A stretch of 45,486 nt of DNA, taken from NCBI RefSeq assembly GCF_003049505.1, contig NZ_PYWN01000041.1:1-45486 (forward strand). Direction: 5' to 3'. Shown one piece after another: positions 9,383 through 19,054 of this stretch. The position numbers and the translations under genes are program-made. The DNA comes from Metasolibacillus meyeri (GTDB lineage: Bacteria; Bacillota; Bacilli; Bacillales_A; Planococcaceae). The notes under the pieces are model-generated. The model saw nothing but the letters and a program-made list of their open reading frames with translations. It was not told where the DNA came from and made no database searches. Each line of letters begins with the position of its first letter. Positions within the stretch are counted from its first letter, which is position 1.

Positions 9383-10129
9383 TTAAATTAAGTTTAATAA
9401 AATACTAAGTATCAATGCTACACTCACTATAAGTATTAATAAAAGAAGTGTATACTTCACATTTTTGGGCATGTAATGAAGCGTGGTTAACCAAAACTTA
9501 AATAACCTCATTACACTATAATTGGACTTGCTATTTCCCCTCATATGATGCTCTGTTAATATGTTAGTAATATTAGCTTTGCTTCTTAGTAATATTCCTT
9601 GAATTATGGGTTTAGTTGAGGAATCCATAACAATTACCTTAACCACTGATTTTCTCATAATCAGAAAATTACTAAATGAAATTTTTTGCTTCGTACTTAA
9701 AATTATAAATGATTGATTTAAACTAGACAAAAATTTCCTTAGCCATGTCTGATTATAAGTTATTCTTTTAGCAATAACAACATCATATCCTTCTTGAATC
9801 TTATTTATCAATTTTTTGACCTCAAAAGGGGGATTTTGCATATCATCATCCATTAAAACTACAAAATTTCCGCTACACTGTTTAAGACCCGTCATTAAAG
9901 CCTGATGTTGACCTTGATTTTTCTTATGATGTATTACTTTCACATTCGCATATAAGTTACCCATTTTCTCACAAATTTTTAGACTGTCATCTATACTGTT
10001 ATCGTCAATAAGTATAATTTCTAATAGAAACTCTTTATTATAAAGGTAAATTAATGATTCTACTACAAGCCCAATCGTACTTTGTGAATTATAAACAGGT
10101 ATAACTATTGATAATTCAACCTTTTTCAC
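9383..10129 (-). CDS. DPM1-like GT2 glycosyltransferase with C-terminal membrane segment
   Basis: GT2 enzyme resembling dolichol/undecaprenyl-phosphate sugar synthases (248 aa). It has VELSIVIPVYNS at the N-terminus, IIIDDNSIDDS, and the aspartate-rich metal site LMDDDMQNPP. Near the C-terminus it carries one strong membrane helix, about 226-247 (YTLLLLILIVSVALILSILL). By family, it would transfer a sugar from a nucleotide donor to undecaprenyl phosphate, giving a lipid-linked monosaccharide used outside the membrane. It lies 9 bp after the acetyltransferase gene. The module's aminotransferase and acetyltransferase could make the sugar, and the upstream GT-C-like protein could use the lipid-linked product. 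The start is GTG. Confidence 0.82.
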   Translation of the reverse strand: MKKVELSIVIPVYNSQSTIGLVVESLIYLYNKEFLLEIILIDDNSIDDSLKICEKMGNLYANVKVIHHKKNQGQHQALMTGLKQCSGNFVVLMDDDMQNPPFEVKKLINKIQEGYDVVIAKRITYNQTWLRKFLSSLNQSFIILSTKQKISFSNFLIMRKSVVKVIVMDSSTKPIIQGILLRSKANITNILTEHHMRGNSKSNYSVMRLFKFWLTTLHYMPKNVKYTLLLLILIVSVALILSILLNLI

Positions 10130-10138
10130 TTCCAGATA

Positions 10139-10876
10139 CTATCCCATCGATTTTCTTAAAATATAATAAATTCCTTTAACTTCCAAACCAACAGACAAAT
10201 TAGCTCTCAATGCTTCCAAATTATTACTTGAAACTTTTGTTGTAGCTTTAGTATACCCCATCTCAACTAACCAATAGAGAGCTTGCTGCAAAAATTCTAA
10301 ACCAACGCCTCTTCTTCTAAATGTTTTGTATACACTAGCTAATACTGCTTGAATTATTTGATTGTCTTTTTCGGTGAAATAAAAAAACCCTACCCTATCT
10401 TCTTTATCTAGTACTTCAATAATTAAAGTGTCTTCCCTATCAAAACTATCTCTAATCCAATTAATATAACGCTTATGAGCTATTTTATTTCCTAGTAATG
10501 GATCTAGTGAAATTCTATCTGTAACAAAAAGATCTTCATCAATTTGAGCTAAAACTCTCTCTAAATGTTCTATATTATTGACAATTTCAAATTTTAATTT
10601 ATCTACTTTTTTCATAGTTAATTGTAGGGACTTGTTTAATTTCCTCAAATTCATCGCCATTTCCATTTGTGTTTCTACAAATCTAAATCCAAATTCTTCA
10701 AGTTCATGTAAAAGTTCTATTTTACACTTAGGTACTTTAGCTACTATATAATTATAATTTAAAAAATCTCCTTGGAGAGTTCCTAAGCAATCCAGTGAAT
10801 CATCCATCTCAAATTCAACTTCTAAAACTTTTTTATTAAAATTCTGTTTTTCCCAATAGGCGTCTACTTTTTTCAT
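10139..10876 (-). CDS. GNAT acetyltransferase, WecD-like (dTDP-4-amino-4,6-dideoxyhexose N-acetyltransferase candidate)
   Basis: Two-part protein of 245 residues. The N-terminal half is family-specific. The C-terminal half is a GNAT domain with the acetyl-CoA loop RRRGVGL (about 188-194), followed by the helix LEFLQQALYWLVEMGY and the conserved SSNNLEALR. This arrangement and length fit WecD/RffC, which N-acetylates TDP-4-amino sugars. The gene overlaps the end of the preceding sugar aminotransferase gene by 41 bp, and a good AAGGAGAA site lies inside that gene, so the two products probably act in sequence. Product (Fuc4NAc, Qui4NAc or another acylated sugar) is not determinable here. Confidence 0.78.
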   Translation of the reverse strand: MKKVDAYWEKQNFNKKVLEVEFEMDDSLDCLGTLQGDFLNYNYIVAKVPKCKIELLHELEEFGFRFVETQMEMAMNLRKLNKSLQLTMKKVDKLKFEIVNNIEHLERVLAQIDEDLFVTDRISLDPLLGNKIAHKRYINWIRDSFDREDTLIIEVLDKEDRVGFFYFTEKDNQIIQAVLASVYKTFRRRGVGLEFLQQALYWLVEMGYTKATTKVSSNNLEALRANLSVGLEVKGIYYILRKSMG

Positions 10877-12014
10877 CTGAATTCTCCTTGTCGAAATAGT
10901 CCCTTATCAATGAAACTATATCGAAAATATCACTTTGCTTTAAACCATAATACATGGGGAGTCTCAATAACCTTTCACTTTCTATGCTAGTGTAGATATC
11001 TTCTTTGTTGAAGACTCCATGTACTTCTCCCATATCCGAGCTATGCAAAGGTATGTAGTGAAACGAAGTGGAAATTCCGTTTTCCTGTAAATAAGATATT
11101 AACCCACTTCTAATGCCCTTACTTGGAACCTTGATATAAAATATATGTGCATTATGATTTACTTGCCTTGGAATAGAAGGTAACGTAAGTTTATTTTCAA
11201 GATTTAAATTGATCAAAGCTCTATAATATGTTTCCCAGCTTTTTAGCCTATCATTATTAATATCCTCTGCTATCAATAGTTGAGGATACAAAAAAGCTGC
11301 ATTCAATTCACTCATTAGATAGGAAGAGCCAATATCGACCCAAGTATATTTATCTACCTCCCCTCGAAAATAGTTTTTTCGATTCGTTCCTTTATCTCTT
11401 ATGATTTCTGCCCTTTCAATAAATCTTTCATCATTGATAAGTAATGCTCCGCCTTCACCACAATGATAGTTTTTAGATTCATGAAAGCTAAAGCACCCTA
11501 AATGACCAATAGTACCCAAATATTGATTTTTATACTTACTCATTAGTGCATGAGCTGCATCTTCAATAACAATTAAATTATATTTATTTGCTAGTTTCAT
11601 TATTACATCCATTTCGCAAGATACACCTGCATAATGAACTGCAATAATTGCTTTTGTTTTTTCACTGATTGCTTGCTCGATTAACATTTCATTCAAATTC
11701 ATCGTATCAGGTCTAATATCTACAAATACTAATTTGGCTCCATGAAGAACAAAAGCATTTCCAGTTGAAACAAATGTAAATGACGGAACAATAATCTCAT
11801 CCCCATTCGAAATATCTAACAACATAGCAGCCATTTCTAATGCATGAGTGCAGGAAGTTGTAAGAAGAGCCTTCTTACATTCTAAGGTACTCTCCAGCCA
11901 TTCCCTACATCGTTGAGTAAATATACCATCGCCAGAAAATTTACCTGTTTTTATAGCATCATCAATATATAAACTCTCTCTCCCTGTTACTAAGGGTTTG
12001 TATAAAGGTATCAA
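10836..12014 (-). CDS. DegT/DnrJ/EryC1 PLP aminotransferase (WecE-like sugar aminotransferase 1)
   Basis: Fold-type I PLP enzyme (392 aa) that aminates a keto sugar, probably dTDP-4-keto-6-deoxyglucose made by rfbAB. Visible motifs are the N-terminal PLY(K)[27 protein letters not shown], the PLP-facing VIEDAAHA and the Schiff-base lysine in SFHESKNYHCGEGGA. Length and motifs match WecE/RffA. It overlaps the acetyltransferase gene by 41 bp. A close paralogue (17852-19030) lies 6 kb away, and the two share nearly all these motifs with different flanking enzymes, suggesting two amino-sugar products. The TTG start has GGGGAAA upstream. Confidence 0.9.
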   Translation of the reverse strand: MIPLYKPLVTGRESLYIDDAIKTGKFSGDGIFTQRCREWLESTLECKKALLTTSCTHALEMAAMLLDISNGDEIIVPSFTFVSTGNAFVLHGAKLVFVDIRPDTMNLNEMLIEQAISEKTKAIIAVHYAGVSCEMDVIMKLANKYNLIVIEDAAHALMSKYKNQYLGTIGHLGCFSFHESKNYHCGEGGALLINDERFIERAEIIRDKGTNRKNYFRGEVDKYTWVDIGSSYLMSELNAAFLYPQLLIAEDINNDRLKSWETYYRALINLNLENKLTLPSIPRQVNHNAHIFYIKVPSKGIRSGLISYLQENGISTSFHYIPLHSSDMGEVHGVFNKEDIYTSIESERLLRLPMYYGLKQSDIFDIVSLIRDYFDKENSDEKSRRLLGKTEF

Positions 12015-12035
12015 TTAATATTTCCCCATTTCTAA

Positions 12036-13589
12036 TTACTCTGCTTCTGTATACCGCAAGAGAATATAGTTTGAAGGCAAATTTCCCACCAAAATTTCTT
12101 CATAATATTGATTAAAATATTCCCACAAAATAGGATGTGTATTGCGGAAACGCAATTCCTCCCTATTATCTAATGCTATATCTCCTAAGAGAACTAAAGT
12201 CACATTTTTCTCTTGCATTTCTTTAATCTGTTCATATTGTCTCTCTTCCGTTTCAGGAAATAATAAATAAATATCCCATATAGGAGATGTAATATTTAGG
12301 ATAGGATATAGAGTAGGAGAATGTGGAGCTACAAAAAATTTTTCCCCTTCTTTAAGATGCTTACTTTTAATACTCTCCACTGTTTGAATAAAATTAGCAC
12401 TATGTACATCTATCCATAAATTATTGTGTGTAATTGTGTAATTTACAAATTCAGTAGAAGGAGCTATTAATTTTTGATATAAAGGTTGTACCCTAACAAT
12501 TGAAAGGTAGGATATACTTAGCATCCCAACTAAGAAAATAACCAACCTTTTTTTATTATTCTTAAAATATTCTAAAGCGAAAAAACAAATACCTAATAGT
12601 AATGGTGAAATAGATTGAGCTAAGTGCCCTAAATCTGCACGTGAAAAAGCTACATGGGCATAAGGTAGAGCTACAAATGCTGCAGCAATAATATACAAGT
12701 TTGCTTTCTTAGCAACGAATGCATAAATGATCCAGAAAATAGGCCAAATTACCATAAGTATAAAAAAAATTCCTATAATAACTTCACGAATACCATCCAT
12801 TGTAGATAGCTGTGCAAAATCTACTCTCCAAGGCCATGGAGTAGGTAAAGGAAGGTTCGTACTCCCCATTTTTAGTAACCAAATAAGAGTATTAATAAAA
12901 TTTTCAAATAAACCAGGAATAAATATAAACATAAGAAGCCGTGGAGAATAACCTATAATAATTCCTAGCCCCATCATTCCTATTCTTTTTAAAAATTCTT
13001 CTTTGTCAATTTTCAAAAAAATATATATACAGGTAATAGCAAAAGCAATAGATACATATAGACCGTGATTACTCCCTATAAAAGCGGCTAAGCCTATTAC
13101 TATTCCACTACATAAATAACGTAATTGCTTTGGATTTTCTAACAATAAAATAACCATATAAACTGCAATCATACAAATACTCATATCAAATATCTTATGG
13201 CGAGGATATATCCATAATAGCAGAAGAATTCCTATCACTAATAAATGCCACCATGATTTAGTTAGACGTCTTACCGCTAATAATGCACAAGTAAGCCCCA
13301 TTACTAAAAACAGCATTACAGCAATGCGAAGTGTAAGCATACTGGTATCTCCAAACACTTTGAACCAAAAAGCTGACCAATAATACCTCCCCGGATCATA
13401 AGATTGGAAATCTAACAATGGAACCTCTCCTAAATATGTTTGAATGGTTCCATACCAAAGATAGCCCTCATCTGCTAAATTAATGCCTATATTTCCTTGT
13501 AGCATAAACATAGCTGCTACTAAAACAGAGGATAAACCTGTAACGTATAGGCAATCTGGAACTTTTCTCATAAAGCCACATCCATTCAA
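12036..13589 (-). CDS. Polytopic membrane protein, GT-C-like (GT39/ArnT-like) glycosyltransferase candidate
   Basis: Protein of 517 residues with about ten hydrophobic helices, beginning with CLYVTGLSSVLVAAMFML, and a soluble C-terminal tail (about 400-517). The first extracellular loop holds an acidic stretch (GINLADEGYLWYG) placed as in GT-C enzymes, which use lipid-phosphate sugars on the outer face. With the DPM1-like GT2 and amino-sugar genes downstream it could complete a lipid-linked sugar decoration pathway. No clear ribosome-binding site precedes the ATG at 13589; an internal ATG (13571, MRKVPDCL) preceded by GGATGTGG is an alternative start. Family assignment is by topology and context only. 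Confidence 0.62.
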   Translation of the reverse strand: MNGCGFMRKVPDCLYVTGLSSVLVAAMFMLQGNIGINLADEGYLWYGTIQTYLGEVPLLDFQSYDPGRYYWSAFWFKVFGDTSMLTLRIAVMLFLVMGLTCALLAVRRLTKSWWHLLVIGILLLLWIYPRHKIFDMSICMIAVYMVILLLENPKQLRYLCSGIVIGLAAFIGSNHGLYVSIAFAITCIYIFLKIDKEEFLKRIGMMGLGIIIGYSPRLLMFIFIPGLFENFINTLIWLLKMGSTNLPLPTPWPWRVDFAQLSTMDGIREVIIGIFFILMVIWPIFWIIYAFVAKKANLYIIAAAFVALPYAHVAFSRADLGHLAQSISPLLLGICFFALEYFKNNKKRLVIFLVGMLSISYLSIVRVQPLYQKLIAPSTEFVNYTITHNNLWIDVHSANFIQTVESIKSKHLKEGEKFFVAPHSPTLYPILNITSPIWDIYLLFPETEERQYEQIKEMQEKNVTLVLLGDIALDNREELRFRNTHPILWEYFNQYYEEILVGNLPSNYILLRYTEAE

Positions 13590-13922
13590 AGTGTAATTTA
13601 CCTAATTCACTTTTTATAACCTTGTACTATACACTTCGATTAATTTTATAGCGAATTATAATTAAATAGTTTATTATATGAATGTTAAATTTAGGTTAAA
13701 AAAACTAGAATTTTTTTGTATCTCTGTCTCAGCCTTGATTTTTTATCCACCGCAAATAAATGCACACAGAATTGTAGCCTAATTTTAGTTACATGAGATG
13801 TTTCAGCTGTTTGCAGGCACTGAAAGGAAATTTTATTGACTTATTGTTTGTAGTAGACATTTGTAGAAGAGATAGCTACTTATTTTTGCTCTTTGAACAT
13901 AAAGGAAGGAGGAGAGGAATAA
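13590..13922. other. Intergenic region between divergent genes
   Basis: About 330 bp between the leftward membrane-protein gene and the rightward Uma2 gene. It must hold promoters for both directions, but I see no clear sigma-A pair. A TTGACT at about 13836 has no good -10 partner. No hairpin or repeat stands out. The rightward gene has a strong AAGGAGGAGAGG site immediately upstream of its ATG. Confidence 0.5.
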
Positions 13923-14492
13923 ATGGCAACGAACGAACGGCTTTTAAATCCTCGTTATGAAATCATTGAGGGGGAAATCGTGATGATGACACCCAGCCCG
14001 TCAGTCAATCGTAATACAGTGATTACAAACTTGTCTATATTATTTGGTACTTATTTAAAAGGGAAAAAGTGCCGCAGTTTTACAGATGGCGTGGATGTGC
14101 ATTTAGACGAACAAAACACTGTAATTCCTGATTCCATGATTATCTGTAACAAAGATATCATCAAACATAAGGGTATCTATGGAGCCCCTGATTTAATTGT
14201 TGAGGTACTTTCTCCTGCTACTGCACGTCATGATAAAATGAGAAAAAAGATGCTCTACGAAAAACATGGTGTCAAAGAATATTGGATTATCAATCCCACA
14301 GATAAATCCATTGAAGTTTATTTATTAAATGGTGCACAATATATCTTGGACAATGTTTATACTGTCATTCCTAATTGGCAATGGGTGAAAATGACGGATG
14401 AAGAAAAATCAGAGGTCGCTCTTACCTTCAAAGTGTCGTTTTATGATGACCTTATTTTAAATCTTGAAGATATATTCGATAATATTGACTAA
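13923..14492 (+). CDS. Uma2 family endonuclease (DUF820, PD-(D/E)xK fold)
   Basis: Protein of 189 residues with the Uma2 pattern: YEIIEGEIVMMTPSPS at the N-terminus, IPDSMII (catalytic Asp region), APDLIVEVLSPAT (the D...ExK-like core) and YWIINPTDKSIEVY near the C-terminus. The fold is related to restriction-type nucleases. The biological role of these often multicopy proteins in Firmicutes is not established. It is the only rightward gene in about 35 kb of leftward glycan genes and splits two amino-sugar modules. A strong ribosome-binding site precedes the ATG. It is likely an independent cargo gene, not part of glycan synthesis. Confidence 0.88.
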   Translation: MATNERLLNPRYEIIEGEIVMMTPSPSVNRNTVITNLSILFGTYLKGKKCRSFTDGVDVHLDEQNTVIPDSMIICNKDIIKHKGIYGAPDLIVEVLSPATARHDKMRKKMLYEKHGVKEYWIINPTDKSIEVYLLNGAQYILDNVYTVIPNWQWVKMTDEEKSEVALTFKVSFYDDLILNLEDIFDNID

Positions 14493-14500
14493 AATAGTTA

Positions 14501-14538
14501 CACAAACCCACCGAGCTATTAAGCCCAGTGGGTTTGTG
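14501..14538. terminator. Hairpin between convergent genes
   Basis: Perfect 11-bp stem CACAAACCCAC (14501-14511) / GTGGGTTTGTG (14528-14538) with a 16-base loop. It lies between the convergent Uma2 and rfbD genes. No strong T-tract follows on the plus strand; on the minus strand TAACTATTTT follows. It is a probable bidirectional terminator. Confidence 0.55.
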
Positions 14539-14569
14539 AATACAAAATATAAATGTATACGGCTGACTA

Positions 14570-15415
14570 TTAAGAAGATATGTTGTTTATATACTCCCTC
14601 AAAGCCTCTTTCCAATGCCTTCTAACGCTATACCCATTCATTCGTAATGACAAATCACCTAATACCGAATAAGCAGGTCGTTTCGCAGGTCTTGGAAATT
14701 GATCTGAAGTCAACGGATTCACTTGTATATCCTTCTTAGCTAATTTAAATATCTCTTGTGCAAATTCATACCAAGAGCATGTTCCACTATTCGTACAATG
14801 ATAAATGCCATATTTCTCAGTTTGCACTAGCTCTATTAAAAATTCTGCTAAATCAACTGTATAGGTTGGCGAACCGACTTGATCATGAACAACTCCTAGT
14901 TCAGATTTATCTTCAGCTAGTTTAAGCATAGTTTTGACAAAGTTTGAACCATACTCTCCATAAACCCATGCTGTACGCACAATAAAATATTTCGTGCTAA
15001 GTGTCTGTGTTAAAAGCTCTCCTGCATACTTAGACTGACCATACACACCAAGTGGATCTACATGCATATATTCAGAATAAGGAGCCGTTGCTTGTCCATT
15101 AAACACATAATCTGTACTAATATAACAAATTTTCGCTCCAACTTTTTCAGCAGCTACAGCCAAATTCCTTTGTCCTATAGCGTTTACCTGAAAAGCTAGC
15201 TCTTCATTTGTTTCTGCTCCATCTACATTTGTATAAGCAGCGGCATTGATAATAATATGCGGTTGAATCTCCTCACATACAGCATTTACTTGGTCCATAT
15301 TTGTAATATCTAATGCTGTTTTAGTAAATGCGAACAATTCATACTCACTAGCATTTACTTGTTTCACCAATTCTTGCCCCAGTTGCCCATTCGCACCCGT
15401 CACCATAATTTTCAT
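14570..15415 (-). CDS. rfbD: dTDP-4-dehydrorhamnose reductase
   Basis: Last step of dTDP-L-rhamnose synthesis: NAD(P)H reduction of dTDP-4-dehydro-L-rhamnose. The 281-residue SDR-like protein shows GANGQLGQELV (7-17), the YISTDYVFNG segment, YGQSKYAGE (catalytic YxxxK) and RTAWVYG, all typical of RmlD. It overlaps the rfbB stop by one base in a TAATG arrangement, so translation is coupled. It is the last gene of the rfb operon and is followed by a hairpin at 14501-14538. Confidence 0.94.
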   Translation of the reverse strand: MKIMVTGANGQLGQELVKQVNASEYELFAFTKTALDITNMDQVNAVCEEIQPHIIINAAAYTNVDGAETNEELAFQVNAIGQRNLAVAAEKVGAKICYISTDYVFNGQATAPYSEYMHVDPLGVYGQSKYAGELLTQTLSTKYFIVRTAWVYGEYGSNFVKTMLKLAEDKSELGVVHDQVGSPTYTVDLAEFLIELVQTEKYGIYHCTNSGTCSWYEFAQEIFKLAKKDIQVNPLTSDQFPRPAKRPAYSVLGDLSLRMNGYSVRRHWKEALREYINNISS

Positions 15416-16425
15416 TATAGCTTACCACCATACTGCGCTGTATAATAGTTTTGATAATCACCTGAAATGATGTTTTCCCACCATTCCTTATTATCTAAAT
15501 ACCATTGTACCGTTTCTTTTAATCCTGTTTCAAATGTATACCTAGGCTCCCAACCTAATTCTTCTTGCAGCTTTGTTGGGTCAATCGCATAGCGACGGTC
15601 GTGTCCTAAACGATCTTCTACATATTTAATTAATGTCTCTGGTTTATCAAGTTGTTTTAAAATTTCCTTGACAACTTCAACATTCGTCTTTTCATTATGT
15701 CCACCAACATTATATACTTCACCATTCACACCTTTATGCAAAACTAAATCAATTGCACTACAGTGATCAAGTACATGTAACCAATCACGTACATTTTTTC
15801 CATCACCATAAACAGGTAGTTGTTTATCATTCAATGCATTAATAATCATTAAAGGAATTAGCTTCTCTGGGAAATGAAATGGGCCATAATTATTTGAGCA
15901 TCGTGTGATATTTACAGGTAAGCCAAAAGTTTCATGATAAGCAAGTACTAAAAGGTCTGCCCCAGCTTTACTTGCACTGTACGGACTATTAGGAGCTAAT
16001 GGTGTTTGCTCTGTAAAGTAGCCATCTTCTCCTAGTGAGCCATATACTTCATCTGTTGATACTTGTAAATATTTTTTCACATTATATTTCTTAGCTGCAT
16101 CTAATAATACTTGCGTTCCTTGAATATTTGTTTGCACAAAAACTCCTGGGTTCGTAATGCTTCGGTCCACATGAGATTCTGCTGCAAAGTTGATAACAGC
16201 ATCCACATTATCACCAATTAACTGATCCATTGTAGGTGCATCTGTAATGTCTGCTTTAACAAACTGATAATTAGGTTTTTCTTCAGATTGTTTTAGGTTC
16301 GCTAAATTCCCCGCATATGTTAAAGCATCCACATTAACAATTGTATATGTAGGATACTTCTCCACCATATAGTTGACAAAATTGCTACCAATAAAGCCTG
16401 CGCCACCTGTTACTAAAATTCTCAT
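15415..16425 (-). CDS. rfbB: dTDP-glucose 4,6-dehydratase
   Basis: Converts dTDP-glucose to dTDP-4-keto-6-deoxyglucose. This is the branch point for rhamnose (rfbC, rfbD) and for the two aminotransferases of this window. Visible motifs are the NAD-binding GGAGFIGSNFV, the substrate/catalytic STDEVYG segment and YSASKAGAD (YxxxK), plus RCSNNYGP. I prefer the third in-frame ATG (16425, MRILVTGG) because AAGGG lies about 9 bases upstream. The frame extends to an ATG at 16434 that overlaps the rfbC stop by 4 bp. The short reading gives 336 residues, typical of RmlB. Confidence 0.95.
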   Translation of the reverse strand: MRILVTGGAGFIGSNFVNYMVEKYPTYTIVNVDALTYAGNLANLKQSEEKPNYQFVKADITDAPTMDQLIGDNVDAVINFAAESHVDRSITNPGVFVQTNIQGTQVLLDAAKKYNVKKYLQVSTDEVYGSLGEDGYFTEQTPLAPNSPYSASKAGADLLVLAYHETFGLPVNITRCSNNYGPFHFPEKLIPLMIINALNDKQLPVYGDGKNVRDWLHVLDHCSAIDLVLHKGVNGEVYNVGGHNEKTNVEVVKEILKQLDKPETLIKYVEDRLGHDRRYAIDPTKLQEELGWEPRYTFETGLKETVQWYLDNKEWWENIISGDYQNYYTAQYGGKL

Positions 16426-16430
16426 ATTCA

Positions 16431-16994
16431 TCATCCCTTACCCTTGTAAATGAATTGTGTTTCTAAATCCTTTAAATTTGGTTGCTTCGTATCTTTATCA
16501 GATAATATAGGATTCGTTACAGGCCAAATAATATTCAAGTTTGGATCATTCCACGCAATGCCTCTGTCATGATCTGGAGAATAATAATTATCTACTTTAT
16601 ATAGAAATTCTGTATTTTCAACTAATGTACAGTAACCGTGTGCAAAACCTTTTGGCACTAGTAGTTGTCTTTTGTTATCCTCACTCAAAATAACCCCTTC
16701 CCACTGGCCATAGGTAGGAGAACCTTCTCGGATATCAACAATTACATCATATACCGCTCCCCTTGTCACTCGTACCAACTTCGTTTGAGCAAATGGTTCT
16801 AGTTGATAATGTAATCCCCTTAGTACACCACTTTCTTTTGATAAAGCATGGTTATCTTGTACAAAATGAAAAGGAAACCCTTGTGCCTCTAACAATTGAG
16901 TATTGTAAGTTTCCATAAAGAAACCACGGTGATCTCCAAATACTTTTGGTTCAAAAACAAAAGCGTCCTTTAATTTTGTTTTAACAATATTCAC
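16431..16994 (-). CDS. rfbC: dTDP-4-dehydrorhamnose 3,5-epimerase
   Basis: Cupin-fold epimerase of dTDP-4-keto-6-deoxyglucose (187 aa). Diagnostic RmlC segments are FMETYN, QDNHALSKESGVLRGLHYQ (catalytic His in RGLHYQ), KLVRVTRGAVYDVIVDIR, VPKGFAHGY and the Tyr-containing YKVDNYYSP. The order here is rfbA-C-B-D, with very tight spacing. The GTG start has AAGGGG upstream. Together with A, B and D this makes a complete dTDP-L-rhamnose pathway. Confidence 0.95.
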   Translation of the reverse strand: MNIVKTKLKDAFVFEPKVFGDHRGFFMETYNTQLLEAQGFPFHFVQDNHALSKESGVLRGLHYQLEPFAQTKLVRVTRGAVYDVIVDIREGSPTYGQWEGVILSEDNKRQLLVPKGFAHGYCTLVENTEFLYKVDNYYSPDHDRGIAWNDPNLNIIWPVTNPILSDKDTKQPNLKDLETQFIYKGKG

Positions 16995-17007
16995 TATACA
17001 GAACCCC

Positions 17008-17880
17008 TTATAGTTTTTTATTTGCCAATTTAATTAAATATTGACCATAACCATTTTTCTTTAATGGCTCTGCTAATTCTAATAATTGTTCCTTTGAAAT
17101 ATATCCTTTGCGAAATGCTATTTCTTCTAAACATGCAACTTTTAAGCTTTGACGCCTTTCAATTGTTTCAATGAACGCAGAAGCCTCTAAAAGTGATTCA
17201 TGTGTCCCTGTATCCAACCAAGCAAAGCCACGTCCTAATAACTCTACATGTAAATTTCCTGCCTCTAAATAGGCTTTATTCACATCAGTAATTTCAAGCT
17301 CTCCACGCGGCGAAGGCTTAATTGATTTCGCAATTTCTACAACGTTATTGTCATAGAAATATAAACCTGTTACGGCATATGTCGATTTAGGTTCTAAAGG
17401 CTTTTCTTCAATAGAAATAGCCTTCCCATCTTCATCAAATTCTACAACACCAAAACGTTCAGGATCATTTACATTATAACCAAAAACAGTTGCTCCACCT
17501 TCTCTTGAGGCAGCTCTTTCTAGCATTGAGGTAAATTTATGTCCATAAAAGATGTTATCGCCTAAAATCAGTGCTACTGAATCATCACCAATAAACTCTT
17601 CGCCAATAATAAAGGCTTGTGCTAAACCATCTGGTGAAGGTTGCACTGCATACTCTAAACGAATGCCTAAATCTTCACCATTGCCTAATAATTGCTCAAA
17701 ACGTGGTGTATCCTCAGGTGTTGAAATAATTAAAATTTCCTTAATTCCTGCCAACATTAAAACAGAAAGTGGATAATATATCATCGGTTTGTCATAAATC
17801 GGTAATAATTGTTTAGATACTGAACGGGTTAACGGGTATAATCTAGTACCACTACCGCCTGCTAGAATAATTCCTTTCAA
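17008..17880 (-). CDS. rfbA: Glucose-1-phosphate thymidylyltransferase
   Basis: Makes dTDP-glucose from dTTP and glucose 1-phosphate. The nucleotidyltransferase signature [16 protein letters not shown], then [26 protein letters not shown] and [17 protein letters not shown] are all present. I choose the TTG at 17880 (MKGIILAGG...) with AGAGGTGA just upstream, giving about 290 residues as in RmlA. The frame extends to a TTG at 17901 that would contain this ribosome-binding site. It overlaps the end of the preceding aminotransferase gene by 29 bp, tying that enzyme to dTDP-sugar supply. Confidence 0.95.
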   Translation of the reverse strand: MKGIILAGGSGTRLYPLTRSVSKQLLPIYDKPMIYYPLSVLMLAGIKEILIISTPEDTPRFEQLLGNGEDLGIRLEYAVQPSPDGLAQAFIIGEEFIGDDSVALILGDNIFYGHKFTSMLERAASREGGATVFGYNVNDPERFGVVEFDEDGKAISIEEKPLEPKSTYAVTGLYFYDNNVVEIAKSIKPSPRGELEITDVNKAYLEAGNLHVELLGRGFAWLDTGTHESLLEASAFIETIERRQSLKVACLEEIAFRKGYISKEQLLELAEPLKKNGYGQYLIKLANKKL

Positions 17881-19030
17881 TCTGGTCACCTCTATTTTCA
17901 ACAGAATAATATGCTTTTATTTCTTTTACTATATTTAATACTTCTTCTTTAGTAATATCATAATATAATGGTAAGCGTAACAGCCTCTCACTTTCAACTG
18001 TTGTTGCCAAATCAGTGCCTATAAAAGTCCCATATTTCTTACCTGCCTCCGAGCTATGAAGTGGTATATAATGGAATACAGCACCTATTTCTTTTGTTTT
18101 TAAATGTTCTATCAAGTTGCTTCTTTCTTCCAAGTTTTTTACCTTTATATAAAACATATGTGCATTATGCCCACAAAATTCAGAAACAGTAGGTAATTCC
18201 AATACTTTATTATCAGCTAAAGGTTTTAAAGATTCATAGTACAAATTCCAGCTACTTAGTCTATCATCATTGATTAAGGTCACATTTCTCAATTGCCCAT
18301 ATAAAAATGCAGCATTAAATTCACTTGGTAAGTATGATGAACCAATATCAACCCAACCATATTTATCTACATGCCCTCTGAAGAATTTTGATCTATTTGT
18401 CCCTTTTTCTCTGATGATTTCAGCTCTTTCAATAAATCGGGCTTCATTTATTAATAAAGCTCCGCCTTCACCACAATTATAGTTTTTTGTTTCATGGAAA
18501 CTATAGCATCCTAAATGCCCTATTGTTCCTAAAGCCTGTTCTTTGTAAAAACTGTTAACACCTTGTGCTGCATCTTCTACTACAAACAAACTATACTTCT
18601 CAGCAATCTCCATGATTGTATCCATTTCACAAGAAACTCCAGCATAATGCACAGGGACTATTACCTTTGTCTTGTTAGTTATAGCTTGTTCTATCTTAGT
18701 TTCATCTATATTCATCGTATCAGAGCGAATATCAACAAAAACTATTTTGGCTCCTCTTAATACAAATGCATTGGCTGTAGATACAAAAGTATATGAGGGC
18801 ATAATTACCTCATCACCTTCTTTTATATCTAAGAGAATAGCAGCCATTTCTAAAGCATGTGTACATGAAGTAGTTAACAATACTTTCTTAACATCATATA
18901 AATCCTCAATCAATGCGGAACATTTTTTTGTAAATAACCCATCTCCTGAGAATTTCTCACGATTATTTATGAGTTCATTCACATAATCGACTTCATCGCC
19001 TATTACCGCTGGTTTATTAAACGGAATCAT
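17852..19030 (-). CDS. DegT/DnrJ/EryC1 PLP aminotransferase (WecE-like sugar aminotransferase 2)
   Basis: Second sugar aminotransferase of the window, 392 aa like its paralogue at 10836-12014. Shared motifs are [34 protein letters not shown] and the PLP lysine in [15 protein letters not shown]. It is probably a 4-aminotransferase acting on dTDP-4-keto-6-deoxyglucose from rfbAB, which lie directly downstream. It has an ATG start with GAGGTG. The downstream overlap with rfbA suggests co-translation. The two copies look diverged well beyond a recent duplication and have different neighbours: here a hexapeptide acyltransferase and WbqC-like protein, there a GNAT enzyme. Confidence 0.9.
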   Translation of the reverse strand: MIPFNKPAVIGDEVDYVNELINNREKFSGDGLFTKKCSALIEDLYDVKKVLLTTSCTHALEMAAILLDIKEGDEVIMPSYTFVSTANAFVLRGAKIVFVDIRSDTMNIDETKIEQAITNKTKVIVPVHYAGVSCEMDTIMEIAEKYSLFVVEDAAQGVNSFYKEQALGTIGHLGCYSFHETKNYNCGEGGALLINEARFIERAEIIREKGTNRSKFFRGHVDKYGWVDIGSSYLPSEFNAAFLYGQLRNVTLINDDRLSSWNLYYESLKPLADNKVLELPTVSEFCGHNAHMFYIKVKNLEERSNLIEHLKTKEIGAVFHYIPLHSSEAGKKYGTFIGTDLATTVESERLLRLPLYYDITKEEVLNIVKEIKAYYSVENRGDQIERNYSSRR

Positions 19031-19054
19031 TATACTACACCTCTCATCTGTAAT

